Origin: CAYFYS01 sp965202905
GTDB lineage: Bacteria; Pseudomonadota; Alphaproteobacteria; MPNO01
Direction: 5' to 3'
DNA length: 64,000 nt
Assembly (NCBI GenBank): GCA_965202905.1
Contig: OZ241868.1
Span: 1,178,001 to 1,242,000, forward strand
Of the stretch, positions 42,842-51,550 are shown piece by piece. A model generated the notes under the pieces. It was not told the DNA's origin, did no database searches, and saw only the letters and a program-made list of their open reading frames with translations. Within the stretch, counting starts at the first letter, position 1, and the number at the start of each line of letters is the position of its first letter. Both the position numbers and the translations under genes were made by a program.

Positions 42842-43639
42842 ATGCAGCAGACCGAGACCCTGGCCGTCTCGCGCGACGAGCGCGGGATCGCCACCATCGC
42901 GCTCGACCGGCCGGCCGTGCGCAACGCGATGAACCCTCTATTGATGGACGAACTCGCCGCCTCCGTCGCCGAACTCGGCGCGGACGCGACGGTGCGCGCG
43001 ATCGTGCTGCGGGGCAACGGGCCGGTTTTCTGTGCCGGGGCCGACCTCAACTGGATGCGCGATACCGAAGGCGCGAGTCCCGAGGAGGTCGCCGCCGACT
43101 CGCGCCGCTTGCAGACGATGTATGCCACGCTCGCCTCGTCTCCCAAGATGACCATTGCCCGCATCCACGGCGCCACAATGGCCGGCGCGCTCGGGCTCGT
43201 CGGGTGCTGCGATGTAGCGATCGCCGCCGCGGGGACGAAATTCTGCCTGTCCGAGGTCCGCATCGGGCTCGCGCCCGGGATCATATCGAGCTTTCTCCTG
43301 CCCAAGATCGGCCCGGGCTGGCTGCGCTATTTCGCCGTAGGTGCGGTCGTCTTCGGCGCCGGGGAAGCCGCCCGCGCCGGGCTGATCCACGAGACCGCCG
43401 CCGACGGCGCCGACCTGGACACGCGGGTCGAGGCGCATTGCAGGCTTGCGCTCGCGGCCTCGCCCGAGGCGGTGGCCGCGACCAAGGGCCTGCTCGGCGA
43501 GATGGCCGCCGCCCCCGACGAGTCCTTGTTCGAGACCGCGCTCTCCTGGAACGTCAGCACGCGCATCTCCGGCTCCGCCAAGGAAGGCATCGGCGCTTTT
43601 CTGGAGCGCCGCAAGGCGGCTTGGGTAATAGAGGACTGA
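42842..43639 (+). CDS. Enoyl-CoA hydratase/isomerase family protein (crotonase fold), copy 1
   Basis: The product has 265 residues. GIATIALDRPAVRNAMNPLL, the oxyanion-hole segments GPVFCAGADLNWMR and IHGATMAGALGLVGCCDVAI, and LSEVRIGLAPGIISSFLLPKI are typical of the crotonase family. It resembles methylglutaconyl-CoA hydratase-type proteins (LiuC) in these phrases, but acyl specificity is unproven. It starts 2 bases after the acyl-CoA synthetase stop. Confidence 0.9.
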   Translation: MQQTETLAVSRDERGIATIALDRPAVRNAMNPLLMDELAASVAELGADATVRAIVLRGNGPVFCAGADLNWMRDTEGASPEEVAADSRRLQTMYATLASSPKMTIARIHGATMAGALGLVGCCDVAIAAAGTKFCLSEVRIGLAPGIISSFLLPKIGPGWLRYFAVGAVVFGAGEAARAGLIHETAADGADLDTRVEAHCRLALAASPEAVAATKGLLGEMAAAPDESLFETALSWNVSTRISGSAKEGIGAFLERRKAAWVIED

Positions 43640-44002
43640 GAGCGTCTCGCAGGTCGTGAAGCCCGAACCCGCAACGATCCGGGTTCTGCGGATTTCTGGC
43701 ATCACCGCGCCGGCCGTCGCGACACGGCAGAGACCACCTTCGACACAGGGCGACAGCACCCCACGAAGGCCGCAGGGAAGCGAGCCTCTTCAGCCCGGAC
43801 GGGACGCGCCCGGCGCAGGACGGGTTGCCGATGGCGTCGCCCGCTGCCACCATGCCCGCGGCCGTCGATGGAGAGCGGGCCATAGTCGCCAAGAATGAGC
43901 GGTATGTCGGCGCGATCGCGGCCGAGGCGGGACGCGCGCCGTGCCGCCGGGCGACAACGATCCCAGTTCCGGCGTCCGGTTCTTCGTGCGCGACTGTCTG
44001 AG
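43640..44002. other. Gene-free stretch upstream of the cupin gene
   Basis: No gene can be supported in these 363 bases. The possible frames lack family motifs and good starts. The stretch leads into a short tandem repeat and then the cupin promoter region. Confidence 0.4.
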
Positions 44003-44056
44003 CCCCGATCCCGCCAGGAACCCCGATCCCGCCAGGAACCCCGATCCCGCCAGGGA
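44003..44056. repeat. Three tandem copies of an 18-bp unit before the cupin gene
   Basis: CCCCGATCCCGCCAGGAA occurs at 44003 and 44021, and with one change (final GA for AA) at 44039. It ends 32 bases before the cupin ATG. It lies in the 5' region, so copy number could affect expression, but no effect can be read from sequence. Confidence 0.92.
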
Positions 44057-44088
44057 CAGTGTTGCGGCAGCCTCAAGGAGACTTCGCC

Positions 44089-45096
44089 ATGGCCGAGACG
44101 CCGATCTACAACTACACCCGCGATGGCTTCGCCGGCACACGGACCAACGCGGTCCGCACCGGCTACGCGCCGGCCTATGCGCGGATCGAGGGGACCTACG
44201 CCCCGCGGCGTCTCGACATCGGCCGCGTCTCCGACACCCCGCGCGGGCTGCCGGTCACTCTGCTGGAGGCCGAGGGCGTCAGCGTCTCGGTCGCCAGGCA
44301 CGACGGGCCAATGGGATTCGCGCTGCGCAACGTCACCGGCGATGAGGTGCATTACGTCGTCGCCGGCCGGGCGCGGCTGGAGACCGATTTCGGCGCGCTC
44401 GATCTCGCATCCGGCGATTTCGTGCTGATCCCCAGGGCGGTCGCCTACCGCATCGGCGCGGTGAGCGAGCCGCTGGCGGCGATCGTGGTGACCAGCGCGG
44501 GTATGCTCGACGTTTCGCCCGAGCCGCGGGCGGTGCTCAACGTCGCGCTCGATGTCGACGGGCCGAGCCCATTCGAGGATGCGGGCGGCGAGCACGAGGT
44601 GGTCGTCCGCCACGCCGGCGGCGTGACCTCGTATTTCTACGAATTCGATCCGCTGGCCTGTACCGGCGTCGGCGGCGCGCCACAGGTCCGGCGGTTCAAT
44701 ATCGCCAGCGTGCGCGGGCTCGGCGTCAGCAACGGCGGCATCGTCCCGGGCCGGCTGATCGACGACGCGGCTGGAGCGGCGCTCATCTACCACCTCGGAT
44801 CGCGCCGCAGCGACCGGCCGCCGATCCACTGCAACGCCGATTTCGACGAGGTCATCGTCTTCGCCGGCGGGCCCGGAACCTACGGCGGCATGGCCAGGCC
44901 CGGCACAATCGCCTGGACGCCCAAGGGCATCGCCCACCACGGCGCAGAAGAGGATGTGGCCAAGCCCTACCAGGCTTGGCTGCTGGAGACCCGGGCGGGC
45001 CTTGCAATGACGCCGGCCGGAACCGCGATCGCGCGGCTGATGGAGACCGGCGAGTACGGCCTCCACGAAACCGGAGCCGCCGGGCAGTCGTTTTAG
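44089..45096 (+). CDS. Cupin protein resembling homogentisate 1,2-dioxygenase
   Basis: The product has 335 residues. It has an N-terminal cupin barrel (DEVHYVVAGRARLETDFGAL and GDFVLIPRAVAYRI) and a C-terminal one (PPIHCNADFDEVIVFAGGPG and WTPKGIAHHGAE), with His/Glu residues as in HGD-like dioxygenases. True HmgA is about 430 residues, so this is a shorter relative. A CAAGGAG site 8 bases before the ATG at 44089 decides the start over the more upstream TTG. It could act on a ring-cleavage step, which is inference. Confidence 0.8.
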   Translation: MAETPIYNYTRDGFAGTRTNAVRTGYAPAYARIEGTYAPRRLDIGRVSDTPRGLPVTLLEAEGVSVSVARHDGPMGFALRNVTGDEVHYVVAGRARLETDFGALDLASGDFVLIPRAVAYRIGAVSEPLAAIVVTSAGMLDVSPEPRAVLNVALDVDGPSPFEDAGGEHEVVVRHAGGVTSYFYEFDPLACTGVGGAPQVRRFNIASVRGLGVSNGGIVPGRLIDDAAGAALIYHLGSRRSDRPPIHCNADFDEVIVFAGGPGTYGGMARPGTIAWTPKGIAHHGAEEDVAKPYQAWLLETRAGLAMTPAGTAIARLMETGEYGLHETGAAGQSF

Positions 45097-45120
45097 AGAC
45101 GCATCCGTGCGGGTCGCGCG

Positions 45121-45963
45121 CTATTCCGGCTGGACGGATTGGGCGCCGAGTTGGGGCCAGGCGACTGGGGCGCTCGCCTGCTCGATCCGCGCCTCGCGGT
45201 CGAGATTCGGATCCCAGCGCAGCGCGATGAATCGCAGGCCGTTGACGCCTTCGGCATCGTCCGAGCACAGCCAGACGATGGGCTCGCGCATCACCTCGGG
45301 CTGGATCAGGGCGGCACGGTCGACGCCGCTCGCCTCCGGGATCATCCGCGTATTCACCGGCCCGCCGGGGATCAGGATGTTGGCGGTCACGCCGGTGCCT
45401 TCGAGGTCGTGGGCCATGATCCTGGTGTGAGCCTCGAGCGCGGCCTTGGACGGGCCGTAGGCGCCCGCGCCGGCCCGGTACATGGTGTTCAGGCTGGTGG
45501 TCACGTTGACGATTCGGCCGTGGCCGGCCGCCAGCATCGTCGGCGCCGCGGTGCGCGCCATGAGCTGCGGCCCGAAGATGTTGACATCGAGCATCCGGCG
45601 CCACAGCGCGTCGTCGAGCTCCCAGAACCTGGGCGGGTTGGTGAAAAAATGCTCGCCGATCCGCTCCGGCCCGACGACGGCGTCGTTGACCAGCACGTCC
45701 AGCCGGCCGAAGCGGGACAGCACCGCGTCGAGCGCGGCGCCGGCGGCATCCGCGCTGGTGACATCGCACAACAGATCGATTGCGCAGCCCTGGCCGCCGG
45801 AGGCCTCGACATCGGCCCGGGCGGCCTTGAGCACATCCTCGTCGATGTCGATCATCGCGACCTTCGCGCCGGCCTCGGCGAGCGCCATCGACATCATCCG
45901 GCCCATGCCGCGACCGGCACCGGTCATCATCGCCACCTTGCCCTCGAGAACCCGATCGGCCAT
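45121..45963 (-). CDS. Short-chain dehydrogenase/reductase
   Basis: The product has 280 residues. The NAD(P)-binding glycine motif is MTGAGRGMGRMMSMALAEAG. RLDVLVNDAVVG replaces the usual NNAG, and the catalytic Ser and Tyr-x3-Lys are in VTTSLNTMYRAGAGAYGPSK. An Asp after the second strand (MIDIDED) favours NAD(H). It converges with the cupin gene, with 24 bases between stops. The substrate is unknown. Confidence 0.9.
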   Translation of the reverse strand: MADRVLEGKVAMMTGAGRGMGRMMSMALAEAGAKVAMIDIDEDVLKAARADVEASGGQGCAIDLLCDVTSADAAGAALDAVLSRFGRLDVLVNDAVVGPERIGEHFFTNPPRFWELDDALWRRMLDVNIFGPQLMARTAAPTMLAAGHGRIVNVTTSLNTMYRAGAGAYGPSKAALEAHTRIMAHDLEGTGVTANILIPGGPVNTRMIPEASGVDRAALIQPEVMREPIVWLCSDDAEGVNGLRFIALRWDPNLDREARIEQASAPVAWPQLGAQSVQPE

Positions 45964-45990
45964 GCCCTCCTCCCTTCGTTGTCTCGTCCG

Positions 45991-46299
45991 TCAGACCGGC
46001 GTCGCCTCGCCGGCCTCGACGATGGTCAACTCGTTCCGGCCCGCGCCGCCGGTCCGCCGGAAGGCTGCCGCCTCCCGGTATTCCGGCGAGTCGAAACACG
46101 CCCGCGCCGCGTCCATCGACGGAAATTCGATGACCACGAAGCGCTCAAAAGTCTCCGGCCCCTCCAGGGTTTCGTAAGCGCCGCCTCGAGCGAGCACTTT
46201 GCCGCCGAACCCGGTCAGGATGTCGGGTACCCGATCGGTGTATTTCTTGTAGGCGACGGGATCGTTGATTTTCGCCCTTGCAACCCAGTAGGCGACCAT
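45991..46299 (-). CDS. DUF1330 family protein
   Basis: The product has 102 residues and starts MVAYWVARAKINDPVAYKKY, with LARGGAYETLEGPETFERFVV and EFPSMDAARACFDSPEYREAAAFRR. This is the dimeric alpha/beta-barrel fold of DUF1330; the function of the family is unclear. It lies 27 bases upstream of the SDR gene on the same strand. Confidence 0.9.
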   Translation of the reverse strand: MVAYWVARAKINDPVAYKKYTDRVPDILTGFGGKVLARGGAYETLEGPETFERFVVIEFPSMDAARACFDSPEYREAAAFRRTGGAGRNELTIVEAGEATPV

Positions 46300-46393
46300 C
46301 GGCCATCGCTCCGTTTTACCGTGAACCGGGCTCGATCTCGCGAGACCGGGGGTTTATGGTACCAGCTAATCAGCGAGGGAACCAGGAGGAGCG

Positions 46394-46852
46394 ATGCCGC
46401 TCAGCCATCTTGAGCACTTCCTGATCCAGACGACCGACCTCGAGGGCACCCGAGACTGGTATGTAGACGTTTTGGGAATGCGGGTCGGCCCGTCGCCCGA
46501 TTTCAAGTTTCCGGTCTGCTGGCTCTATGTCGGCGAGCGAGACGTACTTCACCTTACCGAAGGCGGGGCGGCGGTAAGCGAGAACCGCATGGCCTATCTC
46601 GGCCAGCAATCCGAAACGACCAAGGGCTCGGGCGTGATCGACCATGTCGGGTTCCGCTGCACCGGCCTGTCGGAGATGATCGATCGTCTGCGGGCCAAGG
46701 GCGTTGCCTTCAACGAGCGCCAAGTCGACGACCAGGGCCTCTACCAGCTTTTTCTCATGGACCCCAACGGGGTGAAGGTCGAGCTCAACTTCGCGGCCAG
46801 GGAGGCCGCGGGCCGCAAGGCCGACGTCATGGCGAGCGAACTGTCCCGTTGA
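46394..46852 (+). CDS. VOC family (glyoxalase/bleomycin-resistance/dioxygenase) protein
   Basis: The product has 152 residues. Metal ligands of the vicinal-oxygen-chelate fold are visible as His in LSHLEHFLIQTTD, Glu/His in DHVGFRCTGLSEM, and Glu in GVKVELNFAAREA. A GGAGGAG site precedes the ATG. It heads a plus-strand pair with the GST gene. Confidence 0.88.
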   Translation: MPLSHLEHFLIQTTDLEGTRDWYVDVLGMRVGPSPDFKFPVCWLYVGERDVLHLTEGGAAVSENRMAYLGQQSETTKGSGVIDHVGFRCTGLSEMIDRLRAKGVAFNERQVDDQGLYQLFLMDPNGVKVELNFAAREAAGRKADVMASELSR

Positions 46853-46886
46853 GCCCTTCACCCGAACCAGATCAGGAGCGCGTACG

Positions 46887-47519
46887 ATGATCGATCTCTA
46901 CACTTGGCAAACACCGAACGGCCGCAAAATCTCGATCATGCTTGAGGAGGTCGGCCTCGCCTACGAGCCGCACGCGGTCAACATCACTGAGGACGAGCAG
47001 TTCGACCCGGAGTTCCTCAAGATCAGCCCGAACAACAAGATCCCGGCGATCGTCGACCGGGAGTCCGGCCTCTCGATGATGGAGTCCGGCGCGATCCTGC
47101 TGTACCTCGCCGACAAGACCGGCAAGCTCATGCCGGACGATGCGGCCGGGCGCTGGAAGGTGACGGAATGGCTGATGATGCAGATGGGCAGCGTCGGCCC
47201 GATGCTCGGCCAGACGCACCACTTCCTGCGCGGCGCCAAGGGCAAGGCGCCCTATGCCGAGGAGCGCTACCTGAACGAGAACAGGCGCATCTACGGCGTG
47301 CTCGACAAGCGGCTGGGTGAATCCGCATATCTCGCCGGCGCCGGGTACACCATTGCCGACATCGCGACCTGGCCGTGGATCTCGCGATACGAATGGCAGA
47401 CCATGGATCTCAACGACTATCCCAACCTCAAGCGCTGGTATGTGGAGATCGCGGGCCGTCCGGCCACCCAGCGCGGGTACGACGTGCCCAACAAGGTCAA
47501 CGAGATCCCGATGCCGTGA
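46887..47519 (+). CDS. Glutathione S-transferase (Nu class, YfcG/YghU-like)
   Basis: The product has 210 residues. The thioredoxin-like domain MIDLYTWQTPNGRKISIMLEE carries the TPNGRK-type motif of YfcG/YghU proteins in place of a catalytic Ser or Cys. NNKIPAIVD (cis-Pro) and MMESGAILLYLADK bind glutathione. The helical domain ends YTIADIATWPWISRYEWQ. It follows the VOC gene by 34 bases. Nu-class GSTs reduce disulfides and peroxides. Confidence 0.9.
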   Translation: MIDLYTWQTPNGRKISIMLEEVGLAYEPHAVNITEDEQFDPEFLKISPNNKIPAIVDRESGLSMMESGAILLYLADKTGKLMPDDAAGRWKVTEWLMMQMGSVGPMLGQTHHFLRGAKGKAPYAEERYLNENRRIYGVLDKRLGESAYLAGAGYTIADIATWPWISRYEWQTMDLNDYPNLKRWYVEIAGRPATQRGYDVPNKVNEIPMP

Positions 47520-47645
47520 GCCGTCAGAGGCCGGCCGCCGCCTTGCCCTCGCCGCCGGTCGGGCCGACCTGGGCGCCGAGTGTCGGATACCGCAACGGGA
47601 GTCCCAAATGGGAGTTTCCGGCGGCAGATAATGCGCCGGGTCAAT

Positions 47646-48389
47646 TCACTCCGGGCGGTTGGGGTGGCCCTCCAGCATCTCGGCGCAGCCCGCCCGCGTC
47701 GCCCAGTACTCCCAGGCGCGCCAGAACTCCGGCCCGTCGGGGGCCATCGCCAGCCGCCGCGCGATCTCGCCTTCGGAAAGGCCCTTCACGCGGCCGAACC
47801 GAAGGGCGGCGGCCAGGATCCGTGCGTTCCGGGGCAGCATGATCGAAAGCCGGACGACCTCGGAGAGCGAGCGAGCCGCGGCGGTGAAGCCGTGCCCACG
47901 CATCAGGACAGCGCGGTGGTCGCCGAGTTTCAGGGCGAGATCGCGTCCCTGGTCCATGTTGACGACGAGCAGCGTCGTGTCGCCGAACTTCTCGGCGATG
48001 TCCCAGACCGGGGCCGACGGGCCCATCAGACCGGCGGAATGGATCACCGGGCGTAGCGGCTCCCCGGTGATGCTATAGGGCAGGACCTCTTCGGCATGGC
48101 TGTGGACGATGGCCATCACGTCCGGATTCCGCTCCAGCACGCCACCGTGAATGAACCGTTCGAGATAGGGCGTGCGCGTATCGCCGCCCGGCGCCGTGCC
48201 GTCGAGGCGAAACTCCATGATGTCCTCGCGACGGACCAGCTCGGGGCTGCGCGAACACGACAGGAAGAAGCGTTCCGGGTCCTCCGGATTGCGGACGCTG
48301 ACATGGCCGTAGGCATCGACCACGTTCTCGTTGGCGAGAATGCGGTTGGCGACCACCAGATCGCCGAGCGTGGTCTCAAGGCCGGTCAT
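47646..48389 (-). CDS. Class II aldolase/adducin family protein
   Basis: The product has 247 residues if started at the ATG at 48389, which follows an AGGAGG site; an upstream in-frame GTG/ATG would give 256. Zinc ligands are in MAIVHSHAEEVLPYS and VLMRGHGFTAAA. YGHVSVRN near the N-terminus is also conserved. Such enzymes are sugar-phosphate aldolases or decarboxylases. It is the last gene of a minus-strand run that includes the CxxU candidate gene 60 bases upstream. Confidence 0.9.
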   Translation of the reverse strand: MTGLETTLGDLVVANRILANENVVDAYGHVSVRNPEDPERFFLSCSRSPELVRREDIMEFRLDGTAPGGDTRTPYLERFIHGGVLERNPDVMAIVHSHAEEVLPYSITGEPLRPVIHSAGLMGPSAPVWDIAEKFGDTTLLVVNMDQGRDLALKLGDHRAVLMRGHGFTAAARSLSEVVRLSIMLPRNARILAAALRFGRVKGLSEGEIARRLAMAPDGPEFWRAWEYWATRAGCAEMLEGHPNRPE

Positions 48390-48448
48390 CGCCGCCTCCT
48401 GCGTTTTCCTTCGCACTGCCCGCCGACCGCGCGTAGCGCCTCACGCCG

Positions 48449-48997
48449 TCAGGACCGGCCCGGCTTGTAGACCCCCTGGGCCTCGACCATGAAGGCGCGG
48501 TTCAGCCGCGCGCGGTAGTTCTCCATCGCCGCGGTGGCGGCGAGCTCGACCAGCTGCGCGTCGCTGAAATGCGCCTTCGCAGCCGCATAGGCTTCGTCGC
48601 CGAGGTCGGCCGGCGTCTGCGTCAGCGCCTCGGCAAAGGCAAACGCGGCCTTCTCCGAATCGCTGAACAGATCGCTGTCCCACCACAGACCGACGGCTGC
48701 GATCTTCTCGTGCGAACTTCCTGCCACGCTGCTCCCGGCAGCGTTGGTGTCAATTCAGAACGGGCAGGCGACGATCTGAGCGACCCGCACGCACACCAGC
48801 GAGCGCAGCTCGGCCGGCAGCAGACCAGACTTGGCCGGCGCGGCGCCGAGCGCCCGGCCCGCCTCCAGGACCGGCGGGCAATGCGCCTGAATCCCGGCCG
48901 CGACCGAGGGCTGGCCGAGCGCGCGCTCGGCGGCCTCCATCCACGGGCGCGCGGCTTCCGGCGCCTCGTCCCTGGTGAGCGGCTTGATCCGTGTCAT
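48449..48997 (-). CDS. Carboxymuconolactone decarboxylase/AhpD-like protein, probable selenoprotein (CxxU)
   Basis: From ATG 48997 (overlapping the upstream gene stop as ATGA) the frame reads MTRIKPLTRDEAPEAARPWM, then LVCVRVAQIVACPF, a TGA at 48755-48757, and continues in the same frame IDTNAAGSSVAGSSHEKIAA to EAQGVYKPGRS. The family has a redox/proton-relay CxxC at this place (CPFC), so the TGA stands exactly at the second Cys (residue 81), giving Cys78-P-F-Sec81. A stem-loop follows at the distance required for a bacterial SECIS element. The full product is 182 residues, normal for the family. SelD is encoded 34 kb away. A simple nonsense mutation (TGC to TGA) is the alternative; both halves are otherwise intact. 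Confidence 0.8.
48726..48744 (-). promoter_or_regulatory. Candidate bacterial SECIS element
   Basis: On the coding strand ACGCTGC-CGGGA-GCAGCGT forms a perfect 7-bp stem with a 5-base loop. The stem starts 10 bases and the loop 17 bases after the TGA. A G occurs in the first two loop positions. Stem length, loop size and spacing are within the published consensus for bacterial SECIS as I recall it (spacing 16-37). Confidence 0.7.
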
Positions 48998-49197
48998 CGA
49001 ACTCCCTCCATCGGCATCGGCTTTGCAATCGTCCCACCCCGGCGCATGGCGATCGGCGGCGCGTATCCGGGGACGTCGCACCGCGCTCGGGCCGCTTCCA
49101 GGTTCGGAAACTCGAGCGCCACCGCGCGGTCCGGCGGCTCCCGGTCGTCGCCTTCCGGCTCGCGCGCCGGCCGGGCGACGATGATATGGGTGGCCAT
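48994..49197 (-). CDS. Small DUF1330-like/EthD-like protein
   Basis: The product has 67 residues: MATHIIVARPAREPEGDD, then RAVALEFPNLEAARARCDV and PGYAPPIAMRRGGT. The second part matches the EFPxxEAAxxxxxxxxYxPxxxxR end of DUF1330 proteins; the N-terminal strand region is short. The stop overlaps the start of the selenoprotein candidate (ATGA), so translation is coupled. It may be a degenerate family member. Confidence 0.6.
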   Translation of the reverse strand: MATHIIVARPAREPEGDDREPPDRAVALEFPNLEAARARCDVPGYAPPIAMRRGGTIAKPMPMEGVR

Positions 49198-49213
49198 TCC
49201 GCTTCTCCTCGGT

Positions 49214-49969
49214 TCAGATCACGCGTTCCAGACGAACCCCGCGCAAGTCCATCTCATATTCCAGCCGCTCGACCGGCGGGCAAGCGTAGTGCCAGGTCAG
49301 CCCCGCCGGCGCCGCGCCGCGGGCGACGATCTCGTCTGCGAGAAACGGGTGGATGTCCCGGACGGTATAGACCTGGGTCGCGGTCGCATCGGCCCAGCCG
49401 ACGCCGAGCGCCGCCATCCGGTCCTCGATCGCGGCCAGCACGAAGCGGGCCTTCTCCAGCATCGCATCGGGCGAGGTCTCGCCAAGCCGGACGATCCCCT
49501 CCTCGTAGGAATTGCGCCCTTCCGGAGATTCGGCCGAGCCGGCAATGACGAAGCTCGGTGCGGCCGCCGCCTCGCCATGCGGCACCGTATAGCAGAACGC
49601 CTCGATGCCCGGCTCGGGCGGCGGGGCGACCGCCGGGCAGACGTTGGAGCGCGCGACCGGGTTCTCGTCGTTGCGGAACAGCCCCCAGCGCTCCAGCGTT
49701 CCGACATAGACCCGGTTGAAGGCGACGAACCCGGTTTCGGTGAACGGTGCGGGCGAGCGCAGTTCGCAGGCGCACAAGGCGGTCATCGGCCGGCCGAGCG
49801 CGAGGATATGGGCTTCGATCGCCGCGAAGCCCCGTTCCATGGGTAGCAGCGTGGAAAAGCGCGCGCGCTCGATCGCGAAGCCGGGCTCGGCCGCTACCCC
49901 GCCGGAATACTGGAAGGGCCCGCGGACATAGCGGTAGCCGCCCGCCCCGAATACCGCCGTTTGCGCCAT
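49214..49969 (-). CDS. Conserved protein, possibly RidA/YjgF-related (CnbZ-like)
   Basis: The product has 251 residues. Recognisable pieces are GGYRYVRGPFQYSGGVAAEPG, LTALCACELRSPAPFTETGF-like MTALCACELRSPAP, VAFNRVYVGTLERWG and TATQVYTVRDIHPFLADEIV. The last resembles the late strand-helix unit of YjgF/RidA deaminases, and the whole recalls 2-aminomuconate deaminase CnbZ-type proteins. I am not certain of this. It is the first gene of the minus-strand run leading to the selenoprotein candidate. It has no signal peptide. Confidence 0.55.
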   Translation of the reverse strand: MAQTAVFGAGGYRYVRGPFQYSGGVAAEPGFAIERARFSTLLPMERGFAAIEAHILALGRPMTALCACELRSPAPFTETGFVAFNRVYVGTLERWGLFRNDENPVARSNVCPAVAPPPEPGIEAFCYTVPHGEAAAAPSFVIAGSAESPEGRNSYEEGIVRLGETSPDAMLEKARFVLAAIEDRMAALGVGWADATATQVYTVRDIHPFLADEIVARGAAPAGLTWHYACPPVERLEYEMDLRGVRLERVI

Positions 49970-50157
49970 CGCACGCTCCGATCTCCGCCGCCTGCGGCCA
50001 CGCTAGACCAACCCGGGCTTGCTGATCAATCCGCGGTGATGGAGCGGTTCGGGTCCGCCCCTTTTCGACAACGCGCTATCGCTATCGCGATTGAAATTTA
50101 ACGCCCGATCTGCCACATCCGCCAGATATCGCCTCCGGCAGTACGCCTTCGGACGCA

Positions 50158-50460
50158 ATGTGGACTGAAGGCCGAGCCCGGAGGCTCGCTTTTCGGCGTT
50201 CTGAGCGCTCGGATATGAAGATTGGCGTCCACATTGCATCTGTCAGTTACAAGAAACAGGTAGACCAGATCGTCTTGATCTCCGGCGACGCCGATTTCGT
50301 GCCCGTGGCGAAACACGCTCGCCGCGAGGGGATCGACTTTCTTCTGGACCCAATGTGGAACCAGATTTCCCCCGACTTGATGGAACACGTCGATGGGCTG
50401 CATTCGACCTGCCCGAGGCCCTTGCCGCAAGCGCCACGCCAAACTCCTGTCACTGAATAG
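50158..50460 (+). pseudogene. NYN-domain protein (DUF88) C-terminal remnant
   Basis: The frame contains MKIGVHIASVSYKKQVDQIV, LISGDADFVPVAKHARREG and DPMWNQISPDLMEHVDG. This is the second half of a NYN/PIN-like nuclease domain with the acidic SGDADF motif. The first half, with the FIDxxN start, is absent in all frames upstream (49970-50157), although scraps such as YRLRQYAFGRNVD suggest decayed sequence. An ATG at 50215 could start an 81-residue piece. Confidence 0.6.
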
Positions 50461-50559
50461 CGCCAAACTGCCCGTCGACCCGAACCGTCGCCCGGTTTGC
50501 CGCGCGGCAACGCGACACCTAAAGTCCGGCTTCCGGCAACCGACCACAAGAGGCGACAG

Positions 50560-51462
50560 ATGAAGTACCGCTATCTCGACTGGAAGGTCGAATCCTCGCC
50601 GCAAAACCCCGGCGACGACGCCATCGGCGTGCTCACGCTCAACCGTCCGGATCACGCCAACGCGATGGGGCCCAGGATGACCATGGAGCTCCACCAGATG
50701 GTCGACGAAATCAAGCACTCGCCGGCCCGCGTCGTCATCATCACCGGCGCCGGCGGCAACTTCTCCGGCGGCGGCGACCTCCAGATCGAGACCATTCCGC
50801 TGGAGGACCAGAACGACGACTGGGGCGATTACGGCGTCAAGGGAGAGTACGGCGAGATGCTGGTCTGGTTCGCCAACGATTATTTCCACGTCATCGCCCA
50901 GCGCATGTGCCGGAACCTCGAAGACCTGCCCCAGCCGACGATTGCTGCGGTCGACGGAATCGCGGTGGGCATCGGGCTCGAAATGGCGGTGAGCTGCGAC
51001 CTCAGGCTGGCCTCGGACCGGGTGCGCTTCGCCGAAATCGCCGTGCCGGCGGGCTTCATGAGCGAATGGTCCGCCCCGCGCAGCCTGCCCGGTCTGATCG
51101 GCCAGACCAAGGCCAACGAGATGATCCTCACCGGCCGGTTCGTGCTCGCCGGGGAAGCCGAGAGAATCGGCCTGGTCAACAAGGTCGTCCCAGCGGACTC
51201 CCTGCTCGACGAGGCGCGCGCCTGGGCCGGGCGCATGTGCACCTATCCCGCCCTGGGGCTCAAATACGCCAAGGAGACCATTCGGCTCTACCAGAACCAG
51301 AACCGGATCAAGGAGCACGGCGAGGTCGAGATGGAGCGCATCTTCGAGATCACCCGGACACCCGATTGCGCCGAGGGGATCGCGGCGTTCCTGGAGAAAC
51401 GCGCGCCCATCTACCGCCAGGGCGCCCCGGTCGACAAGCGGGCGCGCTGGCACGACGACTAG
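50560..51462 (+). CDS. Enoyl-CoA hydratase/isomerase family protein, copy 2
   Basis: The product has 300 residues. GVLTLNRPDHANAMGPRMTM, ITGAGGNFSGGGDLQ and VDGIAVGIGLEMAVSCDLRL (oxyanion hole) define the crotonase fold. The insertion PLEDQNDDWGDYGVKGEYGE and the C-terminal KRAPIYRQGAPVDKRARW are unlike copy 1, so they are not recent duplicates. The ATG at 50560 follows a GAGGCGACAG site. The substrate is unknown. Confidence 0.88.
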   Translation: MKYRYLDWKVESSPQNPGDDAIGVLTLNRPDHANAMGPRMTMELHQMVDEIKHSPARVVIITGAGGNFSGGGDLQIETIPLEDQNDDWGDYGVKGEYGEMLVWFANDYFHVIAQRMCRNLEDLPQPTIAAVDGIAVGIGLEMAVSCDLRLASDRVRFAEIAVPAGFMSEWSAPRSLPGLIGQTKANEMILTGRFVLAGEAERIGLVNKVVPADSLLDEARAWAGRMCTYPALGLKYAKETIRLYQNQNRIKEHGEVEMERIFEITRTPDCAEGIAAFLEKRAPIYRQGAPVDKRARWHDD

Positions 51463-51550
51463 GGACGCACGAGATGCCTGGCCGGCGTGGACCGCCGGGG
51501 TTCCGGGACCGTCCGGACACGGTCCCCTTGACCGAGCGGGTGCTTCGGCG

